Shown one piece after another: positions 16,090-23,497 of a stretch of DNA of 35,610 bases. The translations under genes were made by a program, and so were the position numbers. This DNA is from Gemmatimonadales bacterium UBA4456 (lineage in GTDB: Bacteria > Gemmatimonadota > Gemmatimonadetes > Longimicrobiales > Gaopeijiaceae). The notes under the pieces are model-generated. The model saw only the letters and a list, made by a program, of their open reading frames with translations, ran no database searches and had not been told where the DNA came from. Within the stretch, counting starts at the first letter, position 1, and the number at the start of each line of letters is the position of its first letter. The DNA is taken from positions 19,177-54,786 of the forward strand of contig DGOW01000066.1 of assembly GCA_002390225.1 (NCBI GenBank). Reading direction: 5' to 3'.

Positions 16090-17909
16090 TCCCTGATCAC
16101 GTCATCGACGAGGTCCGCGACCGGGCGGATATCGTCGAGATCATCGGTGAGGCGGTGCAGCTCAAGAAGGCCGGTCGCGAGTTCAAGGCGAACTGTCCGT
16201 TTCACGAGGAGAGAACGCCGAGCTTCTACGTCGTCCCCCACAAAGGCTTCTACAAGTGCTTCGGGTGCGGGAAGGCTGGCAGCGTCTTTGACTTCGTAAT
16301 GGAGCGCCAGGGCATGGACTTCGTCGAGGCTGTCAAATACGTAGCAGGCCGTGCCGGGGTCGAGGTCACGGAGGTCCACGGACGCAAGCCGGAGGAGGAT
16401 CCGAATCGGCCCTATTACGAGATCACCGCCTTTGCTCAGGTCTGGTTTCGTGAGCAGTTGCTCGATGACGTGGCAGGGCGGGATGCCCGCGAGTACCTCG
16501 ACGGTCGTGGTATCGACGCGGAGGTCGCCGAACGGTTCGAACTCGGGTACGCGCCCGACGAGTGGCGAGCGTTTCGAGAGGCGGCGCTCAAACACGGATT
16601 CGAAGAAGAGCTGATGCTCGAACTGGGGCTTCTCAAACAGTCCGAGCGCAGCAAGGAGCCCTACGACGGCTTTCGCGGGCGGGTCATGTTTCCGATCAAG
16701 GGAGTGAGCGGAAGAGTCATCGCGTTTGGAGGGCGTATTCTCGAGACGACGTCCGGGGATGGGCCGAAGTACATCAACTCGCCCGAGACCCCAATCTACC
16801 AGAAGGGCCGCAACCTCTATGGCCTGTCGCGCGCGAAGGGCTCGATCCGACGCGAAAAGGAGGCACTCGTCGTCGAAGGCTACATGGACGCCGTATCAAT
16901 CGCGGCGGTCGGCTTCGAGAACGTCGTGGCCCCACTCGGCACGGCGCTCACACCCGAGCAGGCCCTGCTGATCTCGAGATACGCCAAACGGGTGCTCCTT
17001 CTGTACGATTCGGACGGCGCCGGTCTAAAGGCGACGTTCAAGGCGGGTGACGTCCTGCTCGAGGCGGGGGTTCACCCTTCCGTGGTCACCTTCCCGGACG
17101 GTGAGGACCCTGACACCTACGTCAGGGCTCACGGCGCCGACGAGATGAAGAAGCTCCTGCGCCACTCGATCGACATCATCGAGCGGAAGCTCCAGATCCT
17201 CGAGGAGAAGAACTACTTCTCGTCCATCGACCGCAGACGGTCGGCTGTGGATCGCTTGCTGCCCACCCTGCGCGCTGTCGTCGATCCGACGCTTCGGGAC
17301 CTCTACGTTGACCGAGTCTCGAAAGAGACGGGTGTTCAGCCGACCACCCTGCTCGAGGACATGAAGAAGCCGTCACGGCCGGGGGTGGGCGGTTCGCCCG
17401 GGCGCCCGAGTCCCCGCGCGCCTGCGTCTCCGAGCCCTCGCAGTCTCCGAGGCGGTGCCGAGCGACATCTTCTCAAAGTCATGGTTCGCGGCGTCGAGTG
17501 GGTAGAGCGAGCCGCGGAGGTGATATCAAGAGAGGACTTTGACGATCCGTATCACCGGGCCATCTTTGAGGTGCTTCTCGACGATCCGGAGACGCGCGCT
17601 CCGCCGCCGTCGATGGATCCCGTCGCGGCTCAGAGGTTTCACGAGATTCTCGTGGATCCGGCGGAGCTCGCACACGGCACCGAGATCTTCTCGAAGGCAG
17701 TGACCAGGATCCGCGTTGCGGCGTTGCACAGGCGCGCGCAGGATCTTCAAACTCGAATCGAGAAGGCGGGGAGTGAGGAACGAAAATTGGAGCTCGTGGC
17801 GGAGAAGGCGCGCCTCGCTGCTGAAATACGAGAGCTGGACGAGAACTACTGGGTGACGGCAACGCGCCGCCGCCCCGACGATGAACCCCCGAACGAAGCG
17901 ATGAGATGA
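16086..17909 (+). CDS. dnaG: DNA primase DnaG
   Basis: This 607-aa primase synthesises RNA primers at the replication fork. The zinc-binding CHC2 domain uses C37, H40, C58 and C61. The catalytic core contains the R-G-R-V-M-F-P-I segment and the Toprim motifs E-G-Y-M-D (E264) and D-S-D-G-A-G (D308, D310). A proline/serine-rich linker (about 430-455) leads to the helical C-terminal region that would bind DnaB helicase. The ATG overlaps mutS2 by 4 nt and the stop overlaps the following zinc-ribbon gene the same way. rpoD, often downstream of dnaG, is replaced here by the zinc-ribbon gene and recJ. Confidence 0.97.
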   Translation: MIPDHVIDEVRDRADIVEIIGEAVQLKKAGREFKANCPFHEERTPSFYVVPHKGFYKCFGCGKAGSVFDFVMERQGMDFVEAVKYVAGRAGVEVTEVHGRKPEEDPNRPYYEITAFAQVWFREQLLDDVAGRDAREYLDGRGIDAEVAERFELGYAPDEWRAFREAALKHGFEEELMLELGLLKQSERSKEPYDGFRGRVMFPIKGVSGRVIAFGGRILETTSGDGPKYINSPETPIYQKGRNLYGLSRAKGSIRREKEALVVEGYMDAVSIAAVGFENVVAPLGTALTPEQALLISRYAKRVLLLYDSDGAGLKATFKAGDVLLEAGVHPSVVTFPDGEDPDTYVRAHGADEMKKLLRHSIDIIERKLQILEEKNYFSSIDRRRSAVDRLLPTLRAVVDPTLRDLYVDRVSKETGVQPTTLLEDMKKPSRPGVGGSPGRPSPRAPASPSPRSLRGGAERHLLKVMVRGVEWVERAAEVISREDFDDPYHRAIFEVLLDDPETRAPPPSMDPVAAQRFHEILVDPAELAHGTEIFSKAVTRIRVAALHRRAQDLQTRIEKAGSEERKLELVAEKARLAAEIRELDENYWVTATRRRPDDEPPNEAMR

Positions 17910-18745
17910 CGGAGCAGCGGCGGACAGCACTGAAAGAACTCCAAAAGCTTGATGTGAGCATCGAGGATGCTCGTGACAAGATCCGGACGTTCGACCCACT
18001 CTTCGAGGAAATCGAAGAGCCTTCGCTCATCCTTGAGGGCGAGCTCGGCACGAGCCGGACCCGACTGAAGGAAATGAAGTTGGAGGCGCGGCGTCTCGAG
18101 TCCTCTTCCGATGAGCGACGCGAACGAATTCGTAAGCTCGAAGAGCGGTTGAATTCCGTACGTAACCTCCGGGAAGAGTCGGCCGTCACGACCGAACTTG
18201 AGATGGTGAAGCGAGGCCTCGAGAACGACGAAACGGAGGCTATGACGCTGATCGATCAGGTCCGTAAGGGCGAAGAACGCGTCACGGAGCTGGAGGCCGC
18301 CTTCAAGGAGGCGTCCGATCTCGTCGAGCCCAAGAAGGAAGCTCTCTTGGCAGACCGGGAGCAGGTCCGTTCGGAACTCGCCTCTCTCGAGAAGGACCGG
18401 AACGGCTTCACCACGGCCATGGATGCACGTGAGTTGCAGATATACCAGGCCATTCGTGGCGGCGGACGTCGTCGTGCGATCTCGGAGCTCACAGAGGACG
18501 GAGCCTGCGGCAACTGCTTCGGCATGGTTCCGCTGCAGCACCAGAACGAGGTCCGTCACGGTGACCAGCTGATTCGCTGCGAAGCGTGTGGAGTGATCCT
18601 GGCGGCGCCCGAGCCGGTCGACGAGGCCGCCCTGGCTGAAGCCGCAGCTGCTGAAGCTGCCGAAGCCGAAGCCGCCGAAGCGGCAGTAGCGGAAGCCGCT
18701 GAGGCGGCAGCGGCCGACTCCGCCGGAGGCGACGAGGAGGAGTGA
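17906..18745 (+). CDS. Coiled-coil C4-type zinc ribbon protein (COG1579/CdsZ type)
   Basis: A 279-aa protein with a long charged coiled coil (residues about 5-180), an R-G-G-G-R-R turn and a zinc ribbon made of C-G-N-C and C-E-A-C pairs near residues 199 and 228. The family (COG1579) is widespread. Its members have been linked to translation or nucleic-acid binding, but the function is not settled. The last 40 residues are almost only A and E with an acidic end; the family normally stops soon after the ribbon, so this tail is unusual. It sits inside an ATGA/GTGA-coupled chain between dnaG and recJ, which suggests co-expression with replication and repair genes. Confidence 0.88.
   Translation: MTEQRRTALKELQKLDVSIEDARDKIRTFDPLFEEIEEPSLILEGELGTSRTRLKEMKLEARRLESSSDERRERIRKLEERLNSVRNLREESAVTTELEMVKRGLENDETEAMTLIDQVRKGEERVTELEAAFKEASDLVEPKKEALLADREQVRSELASLEKDRNGFTTAMDARELQIYQAIRGGGRRRAISELTEDGACGNCFGMVPLQHQNEVRHGDQLIRCEACGVILAAPEPVDEAALAEAAAAEAAEAEAAEAAVAEAAEAAAADSAGGDEEE
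18624..18720 (+). repeat. GCC/GAA codon repeat encoding Ala/Glu tail
   Basis: A low-complexity run of GCC/GCT/GCA and GAA/GAG codons at the 3' end of the zinc-ribbon gene. It encodes alternating alanine and glutamate and so probably a long acidic helix or disordered tail. Such runs can change length by slippage; here the codons vary, which argues against recent expansion. Confidence 0.7.
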
Positions 18746-20490
18746 GCCCGGCGGCCCAGGGTCCACTGGAGATCCGTCTGCGGCCGCCGACTCCGCGGTG
18801 GGAGAATCCCGCTGCCGCTGACCGCGAGCGGGTTCGAGCTCTGATGGACGCGCTTCGGCTGCCCGAGGCGGTGTGCGCTGTGCTCGCCGTCCGAGGAAGA
18901 TCCGAGCCTGAAGCCGCCAAGCGCTTCCTTCGGCCCCGGATGGACCAGCGTTCCGACCCGGCTCTCCTGGCCGATGGGCCCGCCGCTGCAGAGCGCATTG
19001 CTCGTGCGGTACGGGACGGTGAGCGGATCTTTATCCACGGTGACTACGACGTCGACGGGATCTGCGCGACGGCCATTCTCACCCGGTGGCTCCGATCCCT
19101 CGGAGGCACAGTCACGCCCTTCGTACCGCACCGGGTGCGGGACGGATACGATTTCGCGAAAGGCGGGCTGAATGCCGCCAAGGCGGACGGGGCGAGCCTC
19201 ATCGTGACCGTCGACTGTGGCACGATGGCGCATGAGACCGTCACCGCCGCAAACCAGGCTGGCCTCGACGTGATCGTCACGGATCACCACACGGTCGGTG
19301 CCACTCTGCCTAACGCCCTCGCGGTCGTGAATCCTCAGCGGGCGGACTGCTCGTACCCGGACAAGGGCCTCTGTGGGGCGGGGGTCGCGTTCCGCGTGGC
19401 TGAACTCGTAGGTGTGCAGCTCTCGGCCAACACGGACGACCTGAATGCCATGCTGGATCTGGTCGCGCTCGCGACCATCTCGGACCTGGTGCCGCTGGAG
19501 GGTGAGAACCGGGTTCTGGTGGCGCAGGGACTGAAACGCTTCTCCTGCACCACCCTGGCTGGACTCAGGGCTCTGTTGAAGGTTTCGGATATCGCGCCTG
19601 GTCAAATCACGGCCGGCCGGATTGGCTATCAGATCGGCCCCCGTATCAATGCCGTCGGTCGGATGGGAGAGTCGGCGGACGGGTTGGCGCTGTTGCTGAG
19701 TGATGACGCGACTGAGGCGGGTCGCCTCGCGACGGTTCTCGACCGGACGAACCGCGAGCGTCGGGAGGAAGATCAGCGAACCCTGGATCAGGCCCTCGCC
19801 GATCTTGAGGCGCGCTTCGATCCGGATCGGGACTTCGGCGTGGTCGTTGCAGGGGAAGGATGGCACCCCGGGGTCATAGGCATTGTGGCGTCGCGGATCG
19901 TGGAACGGATCCACCGGCCGGTCGTGTTGATCGCTCTCGACGGTGCGGAGGGCCGGGGAAGCGCGCGTTCGATCCCGGGCTTTCACCTCTATGAAGCGAT
20001 CGCCGAGTGCTCCGAGCACCTCTCTCGTTTCGGCGGCCACCGACAGGCTGCGGGCATGGACCTCAGACCGGGTGCTCTCGAATCGTTCCGAGTCGCGTTC
20101 AACGAAGCCGCCCGTTCCCGCCTGAAGGGGGAGCTGCTTCGACCGGTGCTCCGGCCGGACGTCGACGTCGATCTAAGTGAGATCGATCTGGAACTGGTCC
20201 ACTGGCTTTCGTACCTCGGGCCCCACGGGATCGGGAACGCTGGCCCCCTCTTCCGAACCCGTGGCGTCCAAGTGTCGGGAGCGCGGGTTGTCGGTGCCAA
20301 TCATGTAAAGGTGGAGCTGCGCAGCTCGAGTGCGCGGGTAGACGCGATCGGCTTCGGCTTCGCTGATCGCTTCGATGTGGACTCCCTCCATTCGGGCACG
20401 TGGGACGTCCTCTTCCGTCTCGAGCGTAACGAGTGGCGTGGCGAGGTTCGCGTACAGGCGCGGCTGTCCGATCTGAGGCCGGCCTCATGA
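18742..20490 (+). CDS. recJ: Single-stranded-DNA-specific exonuclease RecJ
   Basis: This 582-aa 5'-3' exonuclease acts on single-stranded DNA in recombination and repair. It has the DHH phosphoesterase motifs G-D-Y-D-V-D-G (100-106), V-D-C-G (D158) and D-H-H (181-183), N-P-x-x at about 200, and the DHHA1 motif with G-S-A-R-S and F-G-G-H. A C-terminal OB-fold region with E-N-E-R-type features ends the protein. GTG 18742 overlaps the zinc-ribbon stop by 4 nt. Length and motif order are normal for RecJ. The stop overlaps the rsmD start (ATGA). Confidence 0.97.
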   Translation: MSPAAQGPLEIRLRPPTPRWENPAAADRERVRALMDALRLPEAVCAVLAVRGRSEPEAAKRFLRPRMDQRSDPALLADGPAAAERIARAVRDGERIFIHGDYDVDGICATAILTRWLRSLGGTVTPFVPHRVRDGYDFAKGGLNAAKADGASLIVTVDCGTMAHETVTAANQAGLDVIVTDHHTVGATLPNALAVVNPQRADCSYPDKGLCGAGVAFRVAELVGVQLSANTDDLNAMLDLVALATISDLVPLEGENRVLVAQGLKRFSCTTLAGLRALLKVSDIAPGQITAGRIGYQIGPRINAVGRMGESADGLALLLSDDATEAGRLATVLDRTNRERREEDQRTLDQALADLEARFDPDRDFGVVVAGEGWHPGVIGIVASRIVERIHRPVVLIALDGAEGRGSARSIPGFHLYEAIAECSEHLSRFGGHRQAAGMDLRPGALESFRVAFNEAARSRLKGELLRPVLRPDVDVDLSEIDLELVHWLSYLGPHGIGNAGPLFRTRGVQVSGARVVGANHVKVELRSSSARVDAIGFGFADRFDVDSLHSGTWDVLFRLERNEWRGEVRVQARLSDLRPAS

Positions 20491-21005
20491 GGATCATCGC
20501 CGGTCGCTGGAAGGGGCATGGTCTTCGTCCCTTGAAGGGGCGTGACGTGCGGCCCACGACGGATCGGGTCCGTGAAGCGTGGATGTCTGCCCTCGGGGGA
20601 ACCGTCATCGGAGCGCGCGTGGTCGACCTTTTCGCCGGATCGGGTGCGCTCGGTCTTGAGGCTCTGTCCCGGGGCGCAGCTTCGGTGGTGTTCGTCGAGC
20701 GTGCCCGTGCCTCGGTGAATGTCATCCGTCAGAACGTGAAGCTGCTCGGCGCGGAGGACGAAACAACGATCGTCTCCGATGACGTCTTCCGCTTCCTCCG
20801 GAGGCTTGAGGGACCGGTCGATCTCGCGCTTGCTGATCCGCCCTATGGACTCGGTGACGCCGTCACGCTGGTGGAAGGGTTCGTCGCCGCGCCGTTTGCT
20901 AACGAACTCTGGTTAGAGCATCCTTTCCGTGAATCGCTTCCGCTGCCGGAGGGCGCGAAGACCCGGCGCTATGGGGACACGGCGCTGACGACCCTGACCA
21001 TCTGA
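20487..21005 (+). CDS. rsmD: 16S rRNA (guanine966-N2)-methyltransferase RsmD
   Basis: This 172-aa SAM-dependent enzyme modifies guanine 966 of 16S rRNA. The N-terminal M-R-I-I-A-G-x-x-x-G, the R-P-T-T-D-R-V-R-E-A box, motif I D-L-F-A-G-S-G-A-L-G-L-E-A-L-S-R-G-A, and D-P-P-Y (from D117) are all conserved. ATG 20487 overlaps the recJ stop. coaD follows after 15 nt, and the rsmD-coaD pair is common in bacteria. Confidence 0.96.
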   Translation: MRIIAGRWKGHGLRPLKGRDVRPTTDRVREAWMSALGGTVIGARVVDLFAGSGALGLEALSRGAASVVFVERARASVNVIRQNVKLLGAEDETTIVSDDVFRFLRRLEGPVDLALADPPYGLGDAVTLVEGFVAAPFANELWLEHPFRESLPLPEGAKTRRYGDTALTTLTI

Positions 21006-21020
21006 CCGGGAACCGCATCC

Positions 21021-21521
21021 ATGAGCCGCCCAACCCCCGTCGTCGCTTTATATCCTGGGTCGTTCGATCCGATCACCCGAGGGCACGAAGACATCGCCCG
21101 CCGAGGGCTCCGTGTCGCGGATCGTATCATCGTCGCAGTGGCGCACACCAGCACACATCAGAAGAGCGGTCTCTTCGAGGTCGACGAGCGCGTGGCGCTC
21201 ATTCGGTCGGTGTTCGAAGATGAACCTCGCGTCGAGGTTCTGTCGTTCACCGGCCTGCTTGTCGACCTGGCACGGGACCAGGGTGCACATCTCGTGATTC
21301 GCGGCCTGCGCGCGGTCTCGGACTTCGAGTACGAACTGCAGATGGCGCAAATGAACCACGAGCTCAATCCTGACCTTGAGACGCTTTTCCTGGTCCCCGA
21401 GGTGAACAATTCGTTCATCTCATCGTCTCTGGTTCGGCAGGTGGCGGCGTTGGGTGGCGATGTCTCGACCTTTGTGTCTTCGCAAGTAGTCGACGGGCTC
21501 ACGGAGAAGCTACGCGGGTGA
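21021..21521 (+). CDS. coaD: Pantetheine-phosphate adenylyltransferase
   Basis: This 166-aa enzyme transfers AMP from ATP to 4'-phosphopantetheine, the penultimate step of coenzyme A synthesis. The nucleotidyltransferase signature P-G-S-F-D-P-I-T-x-G-H is at 12-22. R-G-L-R-x-V-S-D-F-E-Y-E and the C-terminal S-S-S-x-V-R motif are present. The length is typical. The stop overlaps the GTG start of pta. Confidence 0.96.
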   Translation: MSRPTPVVALYPGSFDPITRGHEDIARRGLRVADRIIVAVAHTSTHQKSGLFEVDERVALIRSVFEDEPRVEVLSFTGLLVDLARDQGAHLVIRGLRAVSDFEYELQMAQMNHELNPDLETLFLVPEVNNSFISSSLVRQVAALGGDVSTFVSSQVVDGLTEKLRG

Positions 21522-22582
21522 GCGAAGGAGTGTCTCGGCAGAACAAGTTCCTGGCGACGCTGCGCGCCCGGTCCACGGCTGCCGGCCAGACCATCGTCTT
21601 TCCCGAGGGGAGTGAGCCGAGGGTACTCGAGGCGGTCGGATTCATCGTGCGGCAACGCCTCGCCATACCGATTCTGCTCGGTGATCCGGACGAGATCCGA
21701 GCTGGGTTCTGCGCTCTGGATCTGCCTGGTGTGGCGGAGATTGCGGGGCTGCAGATCATCGACTCGGCCGACGAGGGGATCGTCGCTCGGACGCGAGAGC
21801 ACGTGGCTCGTCGACGGGCAGATCGCGACGACGGCGCCGTAGTCCTCGACCGCATGGCCCGGGATCCATTGATGCAGGCCGGCGCGATGGTCGCGACCGG
21901 AGATGCCGATGGGGCGGTGGCCGGCTGTGTTCGGACGACGGCCGACGTGGTGCGTGCTGCTCTGGTCACAATCGGACTGGACACGGGCTTCGATACGCTC
22001 AGCTCGGCGTTCTACATGGTCTTCGACGCCGACCATCCAGTTGGCCCGTCCGTGTTGACGTTCACCGACGCTGGCGTCGTGCCGCACCCGACCGCAGCCC
22101 AACTCGCTGAGATCGGTCATGCAGCTGCGACCGCACGCGAGCGCGTGGTTGGCGACGAACCCAGGGTTGCCTTCCTTTCCTACTCCACGATGGGCTCCTC
22201 AGAGGGTCCGACGGTCACGACCATGCGCGAGGCCCTCAGCCTCTTCCGCACCCGCGCCCCGGATGTAGCGGCGGATGGCGAACTCCAGGGCGACACGGCC
22301 CTTTCCGAGATCGTGGCGCGTCGCAAAGCTCCGAAATCAGACGTGGCCGGTCATGCGAACGTGCTCGTGTTTCCCGATCTGGACGCGGCGAATATCGCGT
22401 ACAAGCTGGTTCAGCACCTCGGTGGCGCGACCGCTCTCGGCCCGATCTTGCAGGGTTTGGCGCGTCCCTTCAATGACCTGTCTCGGGGGGCTGTCGCCGC
22501 TGACATTGTTGACGTCTCATGCATTACCGCGCTCATGGCTACTGTTTCCGCGGGTTTGGCCGCCTCCGGGGATGCGGGGTAA
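21518..22582 (+). CDS. pta: Phosphate acetyltransferase
   Basis: A 354-aa PTA/PTB-family enzyme interconverting acetyl-CoA and acetyl phosphate. It shows the N-terminal P-E-G-x-E-x-R segment, V-A-G-C-V-x-T-T-A-D, the S-S-A-F-Y segment, S-Y-S-T-x-G-S, and the C-terminal F-P-D-L-x-A-x-N-I-x-Y-K with G-P-x-L-Q-G. It is the short form, with no N-terminal regulatory DRTGG domain. GTG 21518 overlaps the coaD stop (GTGA). No acetate kinase is next to it, so whether it makes or uses acetyl phosphate is not shown. A phosphate butyryltransferase activity cannot be excluded from sequence alone, but the length and motifs favour Pta. Confidence 0.88.
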   Translation: MSEGVSRQNKFLATLRARSTAAGQTIVFPEGSEPRVLEAVGFIVRQRLAIPILLGDPDEIRAGFCALDLPGVAEIAGLQIIDSADEGIVARTREHVARRRADRDDGAVVLDRMARDPLMQAGAMVATGDADGAVAGCVRTTADVVRAALVTIGLDTGFDTLSSAFYMVFDADHPVGPSVLTFTDAGVVPHPTAAQLAEIGHAAATARERVVGDEPRVAFLSYSTMGSSEGPTVTTMREALSLFRTRAPDVAADGELQGDTALSEIVARRKAPKSDVAGHANVLVFPDLDAANIAYKLVQHLGGATALGPILQGLARPFNDLSRGAVAADIVDVSCITALMATVSAGLAASGDAG

Positions 22583-22591
22583 ACGTACCCG

Positions 22592-22621
22592 TTGCCCCCT
22601 GAATCCGTCCCTCTTTATGAT
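22592..22621 (+). promoter_or_regulatory. Possible sigma-70-type promoter before the partner-switching genes
   Basis: TTGCCC (22592-22597) and TATGAT (22616-22621) are 18 nt apart in the 117-nt gap between pta and the STAS gene. They give a plausible -35/-10 pair. The gap and this pair suggest the STAS, kinase and phosphatase genes form their own transcript. The call rests on sequence resemblance only. Confidence 0.35.
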
Positions 22622-22699
22622 TTCTTGTCGACCCGAGCGAGAAGACGATGATCACGTCGAACGCTTCGGATCCAGGAGAACGCCAGGAGCGCCGAATCC

Positions 22700-23032
22700 A
22701 TGAGCTTTCAGGTGTCGAAGGTAAACGACGTCACGCTTATCGAAGTTGAAGGGCAGCTGATCGTCGGAAACCGTCAGGAGCTCAAGCAGGGTGTGCTCGA
22801 CAAGCTCGAGAACGGTGACCTGAAGTTCGTGATTGATTTTGCGAACACAGGCTACATCGACTCGTCCGGACTGGGCGTGCTTGTCAGCCTCTCGAAGAAG
22901 ATCCGCGAACAGGGCGGGGAGCTCCGGTTGTCCAGCCTCAACGAAGATCTGCGGACGCTGTTCGAGCTCACGAAGCTCGACACACTGTTCCGAATTGCGG
23001 ATCAGAAGGATCAGGCCCTGGAAGGCTTCTGA
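22700..23032 (+). CDS. STAS-domain anti-sigma factor antagonist
   Basis: A 110-aa single STAS domain like SpoIIAA/RsbV. The phosphorylation loop reads I-D-S-S-G-L-G-V-L, with serines at 55 and 56; one would be the site used by the partner kinase. Unphosphorylated antagonists bind the anti-sigma kinase and free its target. AGGAG at 22685-22689 lies 10 nt before ATG 22700. It is followed after 12 nt by the HATPase kinase and then the SpoIIE-type phosphatase, so the three form a complete partner-switching set. Confidence 0.93.
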   Translation: MSFQVSKVNDVTLIEVEGQLIVGNRQELKQGVLDKLENGDLKFVIDFANTGYIDSSGLGVLVSLSKKIREQGGELRLSSLNEDLRTLFELTKLDTLFRIADQKDQALEGF

Positions 23033-23044
23033 TCGGCGGTCACC

Positions 23045-23497
23045 ATGAGTAAGCGCATGGATGGGGACCTAGTCCTCGAGATACCGACCGACATCAAGTC
23101 CATCACGGCTGCCGTCGACTATGTGATGAGTCGGTGCGTGAGCTGCGAGGTCCAGGCGCGGAGACTCAATCTGAACTTCAGGGTCGGGCTCACCGAGGCG
23201 CTCACCAATGCCATGATGTACGGCAACGGTGCCGACCCATCCAAGAACGTCGTCATCGAACTGGTGATGGGCGAAGGCCAGCTTCAGGCGACCGTCCGCG
23301 ATCAGGGAGTTGGCTTCGACCCCACCTCCGTCCCTGACCCGACGCTACCGGAGAATATCTCTCGGCCGTGCGGTCGGGGACTCTTCCTCATGCGCGAGTT
23401 GCTCGATGAGGTCTGGTATAATGACCAGGGCAACGAGGTGACGCTCGTGCTGCGACTTGAGTCGGGTGGCGCCTTCGAAGGGAGCGCTTCTGCTTGA
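23045..23497 (+). CDS. HATPase anti-sigma factor / serine kinase (RsbW-like)
   Basis: A 150-aa GHKL-fold ATPase. N box E-A-L-T-N-A (E51-N55), the G1 box D-x-G-x-G-F-D-P and the G2-type G-R-G-L-F-L-M are intact, so it should bind ATP and phosphorylate the neighbouring STAS protein. In Bacillus-type systems such kinases also hold a sigma factor. Here no sigma factor follows, so the held partner is unknown. The stop overlaps the TTG start of the phosphatase gene by 4 nt. Confidence 0.92.
   Translation: MSKRMDGDLVLEIPTDIKSITAAVDYVMSRCVSCEVQARRLNLNFRVGLTEALTNAMMYGNGADPSKNVVIELVMGEGQLQATVRDQGVGFDPTSVPDPTLPENISRPCGRGLFLMRELLDEVWYNDQGNEVTLVLRLESGGAFEGSASA

Noticed and set aside
18556..20040. A 494-codon minus-strand frame opposite recJ
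   Set aside because: recJ on the + strand has all DHH motifs in order; the antisense translation shows no domain.
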